Assembly: GCA_951394405.1 (NCBI GenBank)
Contig: OX596339.1
Span: 2,232,001-2,296,000 of the forward strand
Length of the DNA: 64,000 nucleotides
Direction of reading: 5' to 3'
Origin: Coprinellus micaceus
Lineage: Eukaryota > Basidiomycota > Agaricomycetes > Agaricales > Psathyrellaceae
A program made the translations under genes and the position numbers. The notes below the pieces were generated by a model. That model saw only the letters and a program-made list of their open reading frames with translations. It searched no databases and was not told where the DNA came from. Positions 32,793 to 45,003 of the stretch are shown here, piece after piece. Each line of letters begins with the position of its first letter. The first letter of the stretch is position 1.

Positions 32793-33956
32793 TGGCTTCC
32801 AGAGAGGCGGTGTTCCGATGAGGCCTACCAAGGGAAGAGAGGTTGGTGAACTGGTATACACGGGGGATCGACGCGTTATCTCACCTGTAATGCGAGAACC
32901 AAGGGCAGAGGCATCTATTCTGAGGGGATCAATCACTGGTCAGCACCAGGCCTTTATACACTGCCTTGTTCTCGACGAGAAAGTCAGGAATGAGGAGCCG
33001 GAAACTATAAAAGTGCGGTTTCACCCTGCTCCTTTCACCACCCACATAATTGGTCGATCATGATTCTGTGCTTCTTATCAAGCTCGGAAAGGGGGATGAG
33101 CCGCTCAATATAAATGAGAGCAGATGGCAGAATATGTAATGGTGCCTTGCAGTACTAGCGCCCAGGATACGTGAACACTGGCGTAGGAAACTTGGGTTCA
33201 CAAGATTGTCGCCAAAGCGCCAATCTTGCTCGGCGATTGTGGGACTTAGATGATTTCTGGGATCAGCATGACAAGAATCCGATTCTCGTCTTCTGTCTTC
33301 TGAAGTCCACCTTCCACGGTAGGAATTGGAGGGAATTGACGAAATTCCGGCCCTTCCATCACGGGTGGTGACAGCATCATACGACTGCGGTGTGCCCCAG
33401 ACAGTCGGCCCCACTTGAGCACTCTTGACTAGCGGTGGATGGCGATATCAGGGAGTGAGGACAGGTCTGGACAGGTGTGGGGGGGCTGGTGGCAACTCTA
33501 GCGAGTAAGCTTAGCGCGGCTGCACTGTCAAATGATCATTACCATCCAGTATAGTATAGTTAGTTAGCTGATCCTTGCCGCTGCTCCAGGACAATCGAAG
33601 GTGCCTGCGGATCGATGCCTTGTCAGGCCAAGAACCATAGAAGGGCTTAGAACGGTAAAAGCTGTAAAATAGGAGCACCGACGAGCAATGAGCGGCCATC
33701 GATGAGCGGACAGACATACCGAGCTCACCCTTTCGGGAGGACAGCTTGCGAAGCAAGGAACGCTTTTTGAAACCTGAAACGCCGAAAAACTCGGATACTG
33801 GCCTGGCTGTTGAAAGCATTGTACCCGAGGACGCCGGCGGCTGTCGGCATGATTAGCGCCCACAAGAATCCACACGCAGCTAGGCACTCGAGAGATTGTT
33901 CGAGCCTCGAGGTGACTGGGGGTGGAATGCATCGATGGATTGGTATGTTAGTCAAA
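32793..33956. other. Spacer without a clear gene
   Basis: About 1.16 kb between the DUF6533-like gene B start and the CDC16 stop. A minus frame near 33725-33982 has a hydrophobic stretch (LAACGFLWALIMPTAAGVLGY) but overlaps the CDC16 3' end and has no recognisable relatives. A G-run occurs near 33480. I see no supported gene. Confidence 0.5.
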
Positions 33957-36657
33957 TCACTCCTGCATGGCATCGCCGCCACGCGCCCGTCTGTCCCTCT
34001 CTGCAGCCGCCGCCGCCGCTATCCTATTCCGATACTGTGGGTCCTCCCTTTCCCACTTTTTATGCAGGACGGGCCGAAGCTGGGCATAACGAATGTCCCA
34101 GCCTGCCCTGCTTCCCGATGTCTCCAGAGCCGTGTTGAGCAGTTCGAGTATGTTGTTGTTGATAGGGTCGACGCTTAGAGCCTTGGAAGATCGATCTGTT
34201 TCAGCCACAACCTACAAATCAATACGTGCGGCTCACCTCGTGGTACTTCACGATCGCAGGGTCAAGTTCACCCTTCATGTGGTATACCATTCCCAAGAAG
34301 CCCAGCGCCGTCGAGTGCCGTGAATCGTATTCAAGGACCTTGTTGTAGACCTTGATCGCGTCGTCCAGCTTCTTCAGCTTCCGGAAACACGTCCCAAGGT
34401 TCATGTAGGTGATCGCCCAGGTCTGTTGTGAGCTTTGTGTAACTTGAGCCCTGTCGATTGCTTCTTGAAACAGATTGGCAGCTTGCTGGTAGCTGATTGA
34501 GAACGAGTGGTCAATACCTGGACTTCTCAAATGATGAAAGTGATTGTGGACACATACTGTCCATGGTTGAATGCCATAACACCGCGTTCGTTACATAGCA
34601 GGGGATCATTTTCGCAGAGGGCAGAAGCAGCACCTAGCGCCTCGTCCGCCAACCGAAAATTCGACAACATGATTTGTTCCATTCCGATAAAAAGCAATGG
34701 CAGATGCGACCCAACGAATATCCTTGCGCAGGTCGAGTACGCTGTCACGGCATGGTCGTGCTCTGCCTCCATCGCAAAAGTATGACCAAATGCGGCCCAC
34801 GCCGGTGCGAAACGAGGATCCATGAGAGTAGTTTTGCTGTTGGGAAGATGTGAGCGCGTTCCCGAAGCTCAATGGGAAAGGTTTCTTGCCTTAGATACGA
34901 CCTTGCTTGGCCCCACTTCCCACTACTCAGGTACCACACCCCTACAGCATACCAACTCAGCGCGTTCTCGGGCTCCCTGTCGACCATCTCGTGCGCCAGC
35001 AGGAACAGCTTGGAATGCAGGTGATTGAGGTGATACATGCACGCAATGTGCAAGGGTATCGTCGGGACGTGCAACGCTGTCAGGCCCATAATCCTCGACG
35101 TCACCGCATAACATTCCGCCCACCGGAAGTCGGTATATAGCGCGTCTGCGAAGCTGAAAAGAACGTCGGGATTGTCACCGAGTCCAAAGTCGTCCACCAG
35201 TCGAGTACGCGTCAGTGCGTGTTCAACGCGGTGCTTGTCTTTCCTCAGGCGTGAGGTATATATCAGCTGCACAAACTCGGCATCGTCAGGTGTTTGGGTC
35301 GAGTATGAGAGGCCTTGAATGAACTCCCATTCTAAACCACAAGAGAGTAAGCGCCTTGACCTTTGCTCAAGAAGAACTAGCATTGTACCTTCGTCTGGTG
35401 TAAGCATTTCCGCGTTGACCAGCTGAGAAAACGCGTCTGCGCACTTGACGTCTAATGACAATGCCTCCATGAAGCATGTCTTCGCCTGGTCGGCGCGGTT
35501 CAGTTTGAGCATCAGCAAGCCACGAAGGTAACACATCGAGGCCTCGATCTTGATTCCGCCGTCCGTGTTGGCGATAGCTGGGCCACTTTTCGCTGCGTTG
35601 ACAGGATGTCACTATCTGGAGTCGGCTTTCAAAGACACGAGCACTCACCAGATCCCCTGAATGGATTGGCCTCTCCGATCAGCTCCATGGCCTCGGGCCA
35701 CTTGCCAGAGCGAACCATGCACTGCGCCGCGAGATACCGACATGCCAAGCTCATATCTACCAGCCTCGACGTGTTATCGAGCAGCGGCTCAGGGACCTCC
35801 ACCAGGCCTGCGGCCCCAACAGGCAACCGAGCCACTCCGGCAGGCTGCCCTTCGCCGAGGGAAGGACCGAGTAGGAAGTTGGCGATAGATTCACGGGACT
35901 TGCCCTTACCGTTGATATCTGGTTGTGCTGGGGTACTTGTGGTTGCGTTTGAGAACAAGAGACCGGTCTGTGTTGCTTGTGGTTTCGGAGAGGTGAGGAT
36001 ATTGTTGGAGGGCTTAGTGGGAGGTGAGGTGGGGAAGGGTCGTGTGAGGAGTCGGTGTGCGCGGGCATATTGATGGGTCATGAAGTATGTCTGGGCAAGC
36101 CAGAACGCGTCGTTCGGGTCGCCTACACTGCGTCAGCACCGCAACAGGCTTTCCACATTGTACTCACTGGTCCAACTCAAGATCTTGTCTCCCCAAAACG
36201 CAGCTGTATCGTACAGGTGCTGCATCAGCGCATCGTGCCGCCATAGTCTCATTCGATCTACCGTCCCCCACTCGTAGCTCTCCTCCTCATCGTCCGCATC
36301 GTCTTCCGAGTCGTGAAACACGTCCGTGGTGTCGTTCGCCAGCGGATGCCGTGACCCGCCACCCAACCGGAGCTTCGTCTGCTTCTCTGTTGAAAGTTTG
36401 TTCTTCCGTTTCGGATTTGGATTGGGAGACGATCGGGCAGGCGATGAAGCGAGGATCGAGCGGTTGGGGTCAAGCGCAGAAGGCATCCGCTGGGGGAATG
36501 TACTCGCATTGGCGTCGTAGTACGAGTCCATGAACTGCGAGGGGTTGAAGGAGAATGTCGAGCCTATCGAGGCGCGGGGACGCGACCCAGATGGCGAAGG
36601 TAGCGAAGGTATTGGCGGCAGTGAGAAGGGGTTCGAGGGCGGTGGTGTCGAGGGCAT
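33957..36657 (-). CDS. CDC16: Cdc16/Apc6, TPR subunit of the anaphase-promoting complex
   Basis: Scaffold TPR subunit of the APC/C ubiquitin ligase. The start at 36657 ([20 protein letters not shown]) opens a disordered, Ser/Pro-rich N-terminus with possible phosphosites and an acidic [10 protein letters not shown] patch. The TPR superhelix starts at [20 protein letters not shown]. Recognisable TPRs include [100 protein letters not shown] and [20 protein letters not shown], then [20 protein letters not shown]. The C-terminal exon is [20 protein letters not shown] and ends in GGDAMQE. About nine exons; length near 750 residues, with a family-typical TPR order. Confidence 0.93.
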
Positions 36658-36729
36658 CGTGGTGGTCGTGGTTGTGGTCCAAGACGCGCTAGACGCGTGC
36701 CCGGCGTGTGATCATGATTGATTTCGAGA

Positions 36730-37729
36730 TCAAAACAGTGCTCTAGGATGTACATTACAGGCCTCAATCCGACGCATCTTATCTCGCTGGTACGTGATTC
36801 CTCTGGAATCCCAATCTTCCATGGCGGCGAAGCTAGACGGATAGCCATATGCGTATCCTTGGCATTTGCCTTTCAGCCCAGGGCTTGGTCTCCAGAACGC
36901 TGGAGGTGGTCGCTCGACTTGTTTTCTCCGTCGGCGGCTGCTTGCTTTCCGTTGCACCTCATGCTCTGCGTCGACGACCGGACAGCACTTTGCCTTCAGC
37001 TTATCCTCCTTCTCTATAGGTCCATTGGCCTTATGGGGGTATTGCACCAGCAGCGGCGGGTGAGTCCTTCTTGGTGACCGGGGCGTTGAAATGACAAGGA
37101 TAGGTGGACTGGGGGAAGGAAGGGTTTGCTTGAAGTGTTTACAGACCGACTCCTGAGCCTTCTGAGAAATATTAGTCCAAAAGGCCCCTCATACTAACAT
37201 GAACTAACCGTTGACGATTGCTTTGACTCTCGAATGACCCAATCTACATCCACCGCGCTCTGTCTCGCTCGATCCTCCCGCAAAGCTGCACCCTCTGGAC
37301 TGTCCTCAGGCTCAGGTTCTTTGGAGCTGGAAAACGCATCAACACCACTTCCTCATTTCACAGGATCGAGCAACGCACATAGAAGGCGGAGGGGGTGCGG
37401 GTTCCGTAGATATCAGCGCGGGTGGACCAGAAACGAGTCTAAAGACTTGTTAAAAATCTTAGCTTGAATATATACAGTAGATACGAGATTGAAACAAACG
37501 CACGTTGAGGTTCATGAACAATGCACTCGTATCCCGTATCTTCCACTCTCCTCCGTTTCTTCGGTCGTTCGTACTCGAGCGATTGGGAAAGTAATACATT
37601 CAGGAAGCGGATAGTCTCGTCATTGTTCACAGCTTCGACAGTATCCTTTGGAAAGAGCTCTGCACGAGAGACCGTCTCGACCTCCTGAGGCAGCAAATGC
37701 GGATTTTGAGAGCGGGGTGCAATGGACAT
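36730..37729 (-). CDS. Unrecognised basidiomycete protein
   Basis: Not recognised. Four or five exons appear to splice from ATG 37729 (MSIAPRSQNPHLLPQEVETV), with an N-terminal segment NDETIRFLNVLLSQSLEYER and basic PKKRRRVEDTGYE, a nuclear-localisation-like stretch. Middle exons contain EPEDSPEGAALREDRARQSA and VDWVIRESKQSST. The C-terminal exon is RRRRKQVERPPPAFWRPSPG followed by KGKCQGYAYGYPSSF, and ends at 36730. The PPPAFWRP...GYAYGYPSSF block looks conserved-domain-like. No enzyme motif is visible. It is divergent from NOP15 over 98 bp, so the two may be co-regulated. Exon borders are tentative. Confidence 0.6.
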
Positions 37730-37827
37730 GGAGGTACGAATTCAAGAATCAGGCGCCGTTTGATTTGGCTTGCCGGCATCAATTGCATTTTCTCCAAATT
37801 TGTTGAGACTTCACCTTGAACTGAACC

Positions 37828-39212
37828 ATGGCCAAGTCTGCCTCTACAAAGCCTTCGGGCTCCTCATCATCGTCCAAGGCAACCAAGAAGGATAAGCCCG
37901 TCAAGCCTACGCCGGCTGCTGAGCCCAAAGAAAAAAAGGAGGCTGCACCCGCAAAGTCTCTCAAGCGCAAGAGCGATGCGACCGAAATGAAGCCCTCGAC
38001 GACAACGGAGGAATCCGTGAAGCCTTCATTATCTAAAAAGTCTAAGACTGCCGCGCCCTCCCCCGATAAACCCAAACCCTCCGCGAAACCCAAGGCTGAG
38101 CCTAAGAAGCAACCGAAGAAGGTTGCGGACAAAAACAAGATCCCTGTGTCGAGGAGAAAGCAGCGTGATCCCAAGCCGATGAAGGGGGCTAAGGAATCTG
38201 ACGTGGAGGAAGAGGAAGAGGATGTAGATGAGGAGGAGGAGGAGGGGCCAGTTAAAACCGTCGAGGATAAGAAGGGTAAAGCACCGAAGGCTACGGTCGA
38301 AGAGGAAAGGGACGAGGAGGAAGATGAGGAGGTTGAACTGCACGGATTCTCAACAGACGAAGACTCCTCAGACGAGGAGAGTGATATGGAGGTCGATGCT
38401 TCCGCTTTCGATGTTGGAAAACTGCCTACGATTGCCAAGGACGACGCGACGGTGAAGAAGAGGCTGGAAAAGGCGAAGCGCAATCCTGTGAGTAGACATA
38501 ACCGAATACTGCTATCTACCTCCTGACCGCCCCCTCGGTTAGACTGGAGAGCGTGGTGTCCTCTTCCTTGGCCGCATCCCTCACGGTTTCTACGAAGAGC
38601 AGATGAAGTCCTACTTCACGCAGTTCGGAGATGTGACCCGCACCAGGCTTTCTAGGAACAAGAAGGTACGTCTCCCTTTCTTCCCCTCGCCGGAAAAAAA
38701 GCTCTTATGAACCGCCATCATTGCAGACCGGTAAATCCAAGCACTACGGCTTCATCGAGTTCGACTCGGCCTCTGTGGCTAAGATCGTCGCCGAGACGAT
38801 GGACAACTACCTCCTTAACGGGCATATCATGCAATGCAAGGTCATCCCCAAGGATAAGGTACACCCTCAACTATGGGTTGGAGCCAACAGGAAGTGGAGG
38901 ACGGTGCCGCCTGAACAACTGACCAGGGCGAAGCACAACAAGGTTCGTTTAGTGTCGGTATTACGGAAACAAAGAGATGTTAACGGGAGCGTGCCTTGTA
39001 GAAACGCGACGACGACGAGCAGTACGCCGCTGGTAGACGATTGATCAAGCGCCAAAACCAGCGTAAACGCAAGTTGGAGGAGCTCGGGATTAACTACGAC
39101 TTTGAGGGTGCTGGATACGTGCGTCGCTTCCATTTCCCTCGTACTTTCCTGCCCTCTAACATCCCTCGCCCTGCAGAAAAAGATTCCCAAGACCACGGAA
39201 TCATCGGCTTAG
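37828..39212 (+). CDS. NOP15: Nop15/NIFK-type nucleolar RRM protein
   Basis: Pre-60S assembly factor that binds ITS2 pre-rRNA in the nucleolus (yeast Nop15; human NIFK). The N-terminal 200 residues are Lys/Ser/Pro-rich and then highly acidic. The RRM starts TGERGVLFLGRIPHGFYEEQ, with RNP2 in VLFLGRIP and RNP1 in KHYGFIEFDS, and continues QFGDVTRTRLSRNKKTGKS. The post-RRM region LLNGHIMQCKVIPKDKVHPQ and LWVGANRKWRTVPPEQLTRA are family hallmarks. The basic end is RLIKRQNQRKRKLEELGINY. Five exons; the last is very short (KKIPKTTESSA). It converges with the racemase gene, 55 bp apart. Confidence 0.92.
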
Positions 39213-39267
39213 TTTGCTAATACATATACCGCTTCTTCACTTCTCCCCCCGCACATTACACCCAATG

Positions 39268-40178
39268 CTATGATCTTGACGCCTTGTCTAACCGAGCGAG
39301 TCCAGCGAGGAATTGTACTCCGGCCTTGGCCCCATCTACAACCTGGACGTTGCCCAAACCCGCTTCTCTAACTGCCTTCCTGAGAACTTCCTCCATCCCG
39401 GCCATCCCTAAGTTTCGTCCGGTAAATCAGCCAACTTTCATTTGCCTCCTTCGAAGCCACGGCGATGCTTACCTGCACACCCCATGATAATTACATCTGC
39501 ACCCATCTCCCTCATTTTCACCGCCGCTTTACCTACTTTAATCTCTACCTCTTTCTTCCTTTCCTCGTCGTCCGTCTTGAAATCCGCTGGGCCCAGCCCC
39601 GTCGTCAAAAGCCCTGCAAAGCGGTTTGATGGCCCACCAAGGAACTTCTGGACGTCTTGGTGGTAGATGAATCCAAAGCCTGTTCCGGTGGTGACGATCC
39701 CGAATCGGGGTGCGAGGAGGAGGGATTGGGTGATCGAGGCTTCGAGGATGTTGAATACGGGCTTGGAAGTCTTTTCGCGGAGGACGTGGGTGAGGGGGTG
39801 GTCGGAGACTAGTGCACCGTCCGGCCAACAAAGAGAGATATCAGGACGGACAGGATGTACAACTGACGGGCCCGACGCACAGCAAGAGACCAAAAACCCG
39901 TCATAAACATCCAACAGCTTCCTCTCCTCCACGATATCCTTCGCACATGCGTTTGCACTCGCAACGCCCGTTGTAATGTCCGTGATCACAGCTGGGGCAC
40001 CCAAGTCCTCCCGGGCAGTGTAGAACGTGAGTTTGGCCCCGGGGGGTGTGAGTGGGGTGAGGTTGTCCCGCAGACCTTGGGTCATATGCTCTGTTGTGTT
40101 GGGGTTGATGATTAGGAGGGAGACGACGAAGGCATCTTCTACTCGAGGAGGCGCATCCGGTGACGCAACACCGGACAT
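39268..40178 (-). CDS. DCG1: Asp/Glu/hydantoin racemase-family protein, Dcg1-like
   Basis: Member of the Asp/Glu racemase superfamily that includes yeast Dcg1 (nitrogen-catabolite-regulated) and hydantoin racemase. After the N-terminus, strand 1 is SLLIINPNTTEHMTQGLRDN. The two catalytic cysteines lie in DGFLVSCCASGP and in ADVIIMGCAG, the latter completed by an intron followed by MAGMEEVLRKAVREAG. GIVTTGTGF is the second nucleotide-fold-like glycine turn. Two exons; the second ends ARLDKASRS with the stop at 39268. The true substrate is unknown; there are no allantoin-pathway genes nearby. Confidence 0.88.
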
Positions 40179-40601
40179 GGCTCGTATCCTGAGACTGGAA
40201 AGTGTCGGAGGAAAAGGGTCAATGTAGACACCGAATCCCCGATCTTGGAATTTCCATCGTTATCTTACCTGTCACGACCTTCGGTGACGGGCGCCCACCT
40301 GCGCCCACAAGTCTGGGGACATCGAGCAGAGGGCTGCAGGTCACTTCCTGCAAAGCTAGTGTTTATTTAAACTTTTGCACAGAGATGAGTGGTGTGGTGT
40401 ACAGGGCGCGGGTAAGGCGAAGTCGCTGAGCGTAAGGCGGGCGGAGCATCAAAATGGCCGCGTGAACAGTACAGGGTGAGAAGGGAATCCAAAGAAACTA
40501 AAGAATACTAACATACATTATAACGAAAGGGAGGAAGAGTGTATATCTAAAAATGTATCCCCACAAAGATGAACCCAAGCGGAACTGCGTGCTAGTATCA
40601 A

Positions 40602-43600
40602 TTAGAAAACGGAACCGAAGAGGCCTCGCTGGCGTCGAGCCTTGGGCTGAGGATCCGCTCTCAGCGTCGATAGGCTGTTGAGTTGCTTCATGACCTGGAG
40701 AGAGGTGGTGAGTCACAGGATGACATGTACAGTTGCAGGTGGCTTACCTCCTCCAACTTGTCCTTGCGTTCTTGCAAGTCGAGATGTCTTCGGACAACGG
40801 GGTTCTGGCGTGCAAACTCCACAATCTCTTTGCGGTCGAGGTCGTACAACAGGCGGGTGTCGATTTCTCGAGGGAACTGTGTGCGTGTCAATGAAACCGG
40901 ACCACGGAGAGGATGTCGGGGGAGGCTCACTTGGTAGAAGAACTGTTCAAGAAGCTCAATGTTGATGAAAAGCGAGGATGTATAGGCGAGCTTGTCGGCG
41001 ACCACGTTCAAGAAGGCTTCAGGGCAAAAGACTTCGCTTTGCGGGCCAGCTTTACACCGCTTGGACTTCAGAGTCGCCAGGCGCAGTTTCAGGATGTGTA
41101 ACCGTTCGCTGTACATCATCGCATAGCGAGCTAAACCGAAGAATTAGGATTCGATAGGGCAAAAAGAGGGCTTCAAAATTCACCATCCAGAATCTGAGCG
41201 GGAGGATACCGATACGACTCTGGGGAATCATCGTGCTCGAGTGCCGCCCTGATGGAAGCTTCCGCATCCTCACCATTCGCCGCTCCTTCCAGCCGCCTTG
41301 CCGCCTTCTCCTTCTCTCTCTGCTTCTGCCGTTCCTCCAACGTCTTGACATACCCAATCAACGACCCCAATCTCCTCCCACCGCCCACCTTCTTCCTGAT
41401 TTCACCCAGCTTGCCCTCGCACATCGTCAGCTCCTTCTCATACATTTCTACTGCCCTTTCCCTGCCGGCCTCCCACTCCCTTGCCTCGACGTCGACGTCG
41501 TATTTGAATGGCTTAATGCAATTCTCGACCTGGTCGCTCGTCACGCCGATGCGGTCCCGCAAGATCATATGTGAGAACTCGATGAGCCTTTCCGCAGCCT
41601 GGGGGTGATAGGTGAACGGCTCCCCGCTGGCAATGGAATCGATCAAACTCCTCAAACCATCCGCCACGAGCACTGTCGAGTCTCTCCCAACACCCGACTT
41701 TGTCAAGAGCGATGAGGCAGCATCCAACTTGTGCCTCCAATACGGTTCTACAGAATCTGGCGTCACCTTAGGGTCAAGGGCGATTGTTCCAAGCTCAGGT
41801 GAGCGCTTGTCCAACCAGTAGAGCTGTTCGAGGACGTCCATGACCTTATCTTCGAGCATGCCCTTGAGCTTGGCTCGAATGATGGGACGCTTGAACTGTT
41901 CAGTCGCGTTCTGGAACCGGAGCTTTAGCATGTCCATCGTCTCTGCAACGTAAGACTCAGGCGAGATCCGGCGATCGTTGTACTGGACCTTGAACTGGTA
42001 CGTCGCCTCTTCGAGTTCAAGCTGGACGGCGTTGGTAATCCCATGGAGGGAAGAGGCCATGGACGACTCCAGAACTTCCATCAACCTCCGTCGTAGGGTA
42101 TCGGTGCCGACCATCATCGAACCCGAGTCGAAAACCTCGGGATGCGAACCAAAGTAGCCCCTCTCACCCCGCCTTGCTATGATTGCCGTCGACTCGCCCA
42201 TCTTCGGCTTATCAGCAGACTTGGCGACGACACCAACGTAGCCGAGGTGCAGAGGATATCGGTTGTTGGTGAGTATGGTAGCACCTTGCTCAGGAGGGAC
42301 AAGGTCCATCTTGGTGATGACACCAATGGTCCTGAGACCCAGAGGGTCGACCTTCCTGCTCGCTCTGAGCGCGGGAGAGTTGGCCAGATCCACGTCCGCA
42401 GCACAAACCGCGAGGATAATATTGGGCTCCCGGATGTACTTCTCACAGAGGCCGGCGATTTGCTCCTTGAGGGTTTCAGGTTGGTCTAGAGAGGCGATTT
42501 GGACATATCCGGGGAGGTCGATAAGAGTGAGATCGGGGACGTTGGGAGAGTAGATGCGGAGGTCAATGGGGTCATTGGATACGGCCTCACTGGATGGTAC
42601 AGCGAGGTTAAGGTCGGTGAGGGTGCGTTGGATGTCGGCAAAGTTGCTCATCTTCCCGATGCCGAGTCCGGGGAACTCCCCGTACTCCTGGGGAGCGGGC
42701 TGGCCTGGTTTGGCAGGGGTATGGATGAGAGTGAGTTCTATTGGCCGTCGGGTAACCATGTTATCGCCCTTTGGCAGGAATTCGTGACCGACAATAGCCT
42801 CGAGAACAGAGCTCTTGCCCGAGCTTTGGCTGCCAATGACAACAATGCTGGGAAGTTTCAAGGCGTCACTCTGGTCGATGCTTAGCAGCATACTCCGAAT
42901 TTCAATGAGCTTCTTGGTGAGGTGCATTAGACCATTCTCGTACGCGGCGCCGTTCTTTTCGTCGTGGGGGGAAGACATGGTCGCGGCAATGGCGGCGGCG
43001 ATGACTGCTGCATCCTCCTTGGGCGACCGATTGTTAGGCTCCTCCTTGCCTCTCTCTTCCTTCTGCCCATTCTGCCCATCCTCCCCTGGGGTGGAGGAGA
43101 ACAGGTCCTTCAGAAATTGGGGAGCCTCCACCGAAGGAAGCTCGGGGAGCTTGAGTTCGGCAAGTTTGGACGTCACAGCGTTGACACCATCGGACGCGGT
43201 GGAGAAGATGCCTTGCGCAGTATTTCTGGCGGTGTCAACCCATTCATTGGTTTGCCTCCTCACCTCTACAAAACGTCAGCCAACATACGCAACTCCAGCA
43301 CTAGGACTCACCCTCAAACTTGTAATTCGCGTACCCAAAACCTCCTGCTCCTACTGTCGCACCCGCTATCGGTATTCTGAACGCACGAGCAAGGAACCTC
43401 GGAATAGCCGTATATGAGATCGCCCTAGCATTCACATGCCTGAAGCTCGAAGCAGGTAACGTCGAGTAGCGCCTCCTCAGCGACCCTGACGCGAGGAGGG
43501 TGGTAAATTGCCGGTGAACAGGCTTCGACGCCGCTTGCCTCGCCGCGTTCAGGCCGTAGGTGACCGTCTTGGGCGAGATCCTGCGCTTCGAGAGAGACAG

Positions 43601-43603
43601 CAT
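40602..43603 (-). CDS. MGM1: Mgm1/OPA1-type mitochondrial dynamin GTPase
   Basis: Inner-membrane fusion and cristae-shaping dynamin. Exon 1 ([20 protein letters not shown]...) gives a basic matrix presequence and a membrane anchor [20 protein letters not shown], as in the long form. The GTPase domain has G1 [11 protein letters not shown], the switch region [15 protein letters not shown]3 [10 protein letters not shown] and G4 VITKMDLV. The middle domain and stalk follow ([60 protein letters not shown]). The C-terminal assembly part [20 protein letters not shown] follows a 3' intron and ends GLFGSVF at 40602. About five exons; roughly 925 residues. Processing sites for Pcp1-type cleavage cannot be assigned. 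Confidence 0.95.
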
Positions 43604-43780
43604 GCCTAACGCAGGTATCCTCCCTTGGGTGTGCCTTGCACGTCGTTGGACGTTGTGTTCGTCGTTGTCGTCAGAGTGTCGAAAGGCGCAGTGCCGAGTG
43701 CCGTTCGATTTGGTGGGCGCTTAGTCAGCGGCACTCAAAATTCGGACATTCAGCCCCTGTTTCCCTTCTTTCCTACCTCC

Positions 43781-44663
43781 ATGATCCCCGATGAAGTCGC
43801 TTCACTCCAAAGTCTACCGGTAGAGGTGAGCGCATATAAGTTGTTTATTTCCCCAAAGCTAACCGGAATATCAGCTTTTGCACGACATACAGCTTCTGGC
43901 CTTGTCGGAAAGCCTACCATTCGCCTCCAGATTCCTGCACAATGTATACCATTCAACCTCGTCGGTCTACCACGCAAAATATATCTTCTTCCGGCTGTTC
44001 GATGTAACCTCGGAGTCGGAGCTATATTCCAGAGCTCTCCGCTACCCCGCCTGCGACAGAGAGGTCTTTGACCTTCTTCGGGCTCTCATCTTGCGCAGAC
44101 GGGAGTCACAAGGCGGTCAGGGAGTAAGGGGCGGGAAGGATGGAAAGACAAAGAAGCGTAAACGCCCTCGCCAATTCGACATTCCGCGGCGGCTGTTCAA
44201 GAATTTGCTAGAGCGACAGACAAACCCTTGGTCTAGCCACGACCAGCCATTACCCTTCCTGCGACACATTTTTGACGCCTTCAAAGACGACGAAACCACC
44301 CAGCCAGATGTCAATGCCAACAATGGCTACGCACTCACCAAGGCCGTTCACATCCAGTTCATTCCTCTCATCCAGTTCCTCCTGGAAAACGGTGCCGACC
44401 CCGAGGTAAAAGGATCCCTCGCCATCATGGTCGCCATCCGCCAGAAGAACCTCGCGCTTCTCAAGATGCTCATCGAGCGACAAGACCTTGCAGGGTCTCC
44501 ATCTCAATCGTTTGGCAAGAAGCGCAAACTGGAAGACAGGGTCAAGCCGGATGCGAAGATGCTCAAGGTCGCTGTGCAGTGTAAGGCGCAGGCTATAACG
44601 GAGTACTTGTACCAGGAGAAAGGCGTCGTCCCTGATATGCAGACACTACAGATGATGATGTAG
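43781..44663 (+). CDS. Ankyrin-repeat protein of unknown function
   Basis: Two exons (donor after LPVE, near 43825; acceptor before LLHDIQLL). The N-terminal 120 residues are helical (LLALSESLPFASRFLHNVYH, HAKYIFFRLFDVTSESELYS). A basic stretch KDGKTKKRKRPRQFDIP could be an NLS. Two to three ankyrin repeats are clear: NGYALTKAVHIQFIPLIQFL, ENGADPEVKGSLAIMVAIRQ, KNLALLKMLIERQD, and a last AKMLKVAVQCKAQAITEYLY. There is no catalytic domain. It is divergent from MGM1 (177 bp). The binding partner is unknown. Confidence 0.82.
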
Positions 44664-45003
44664 CATTAGCAGCAACATTGAAGCCATTTCGATGGGACGC
44701 AACTCTGAGAGCGGACTCCCGGCCCCAGCATCGACTCAGGAGGCCGTATTTCCACTCCATGTTTTGCAGACGCAACTTTAAATCTCCCTTCCACTATCTG
44801 GTACCCGAAACCTGGGCGCTAAAGTCACCTTGAGCCGAAAATACCCACGGTTGCTGACTAATGTCGGTGCACTTGAAGATTTGATAACGTGCAATCGATC
44901 CAAGCCTCTCCCTCTACCTTCCACTCCTTTACGCCCATTTCGCGGTCCTCTCGCAGATTATTGCAAGGGAACGCAGTCCCAGTAACAGAAAAGCAGGTCC
45001 AAA
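44664..45003. other. Spacer, ankyrin gene 3' / eIF1A 5' region
   Basis: About 340 bp. It holds the ankyrin 3' UTR and the eIF1A promoter or 5' UTR. No coding exon or strong motif is seen. Confidence 0.5.

Noticed and set aside
33725..33982. Small minus-strand frame with a hydrophobic helix
   Set aside because: Overlaps the CDC16 3' end, with no recognised relatives or clear splice sites.
37779..38483. Ser-rich 234-residue minus-strand frame
   Set aside because: Reverse complement of the Lys/Glu-rich NOP15 N-terminus.
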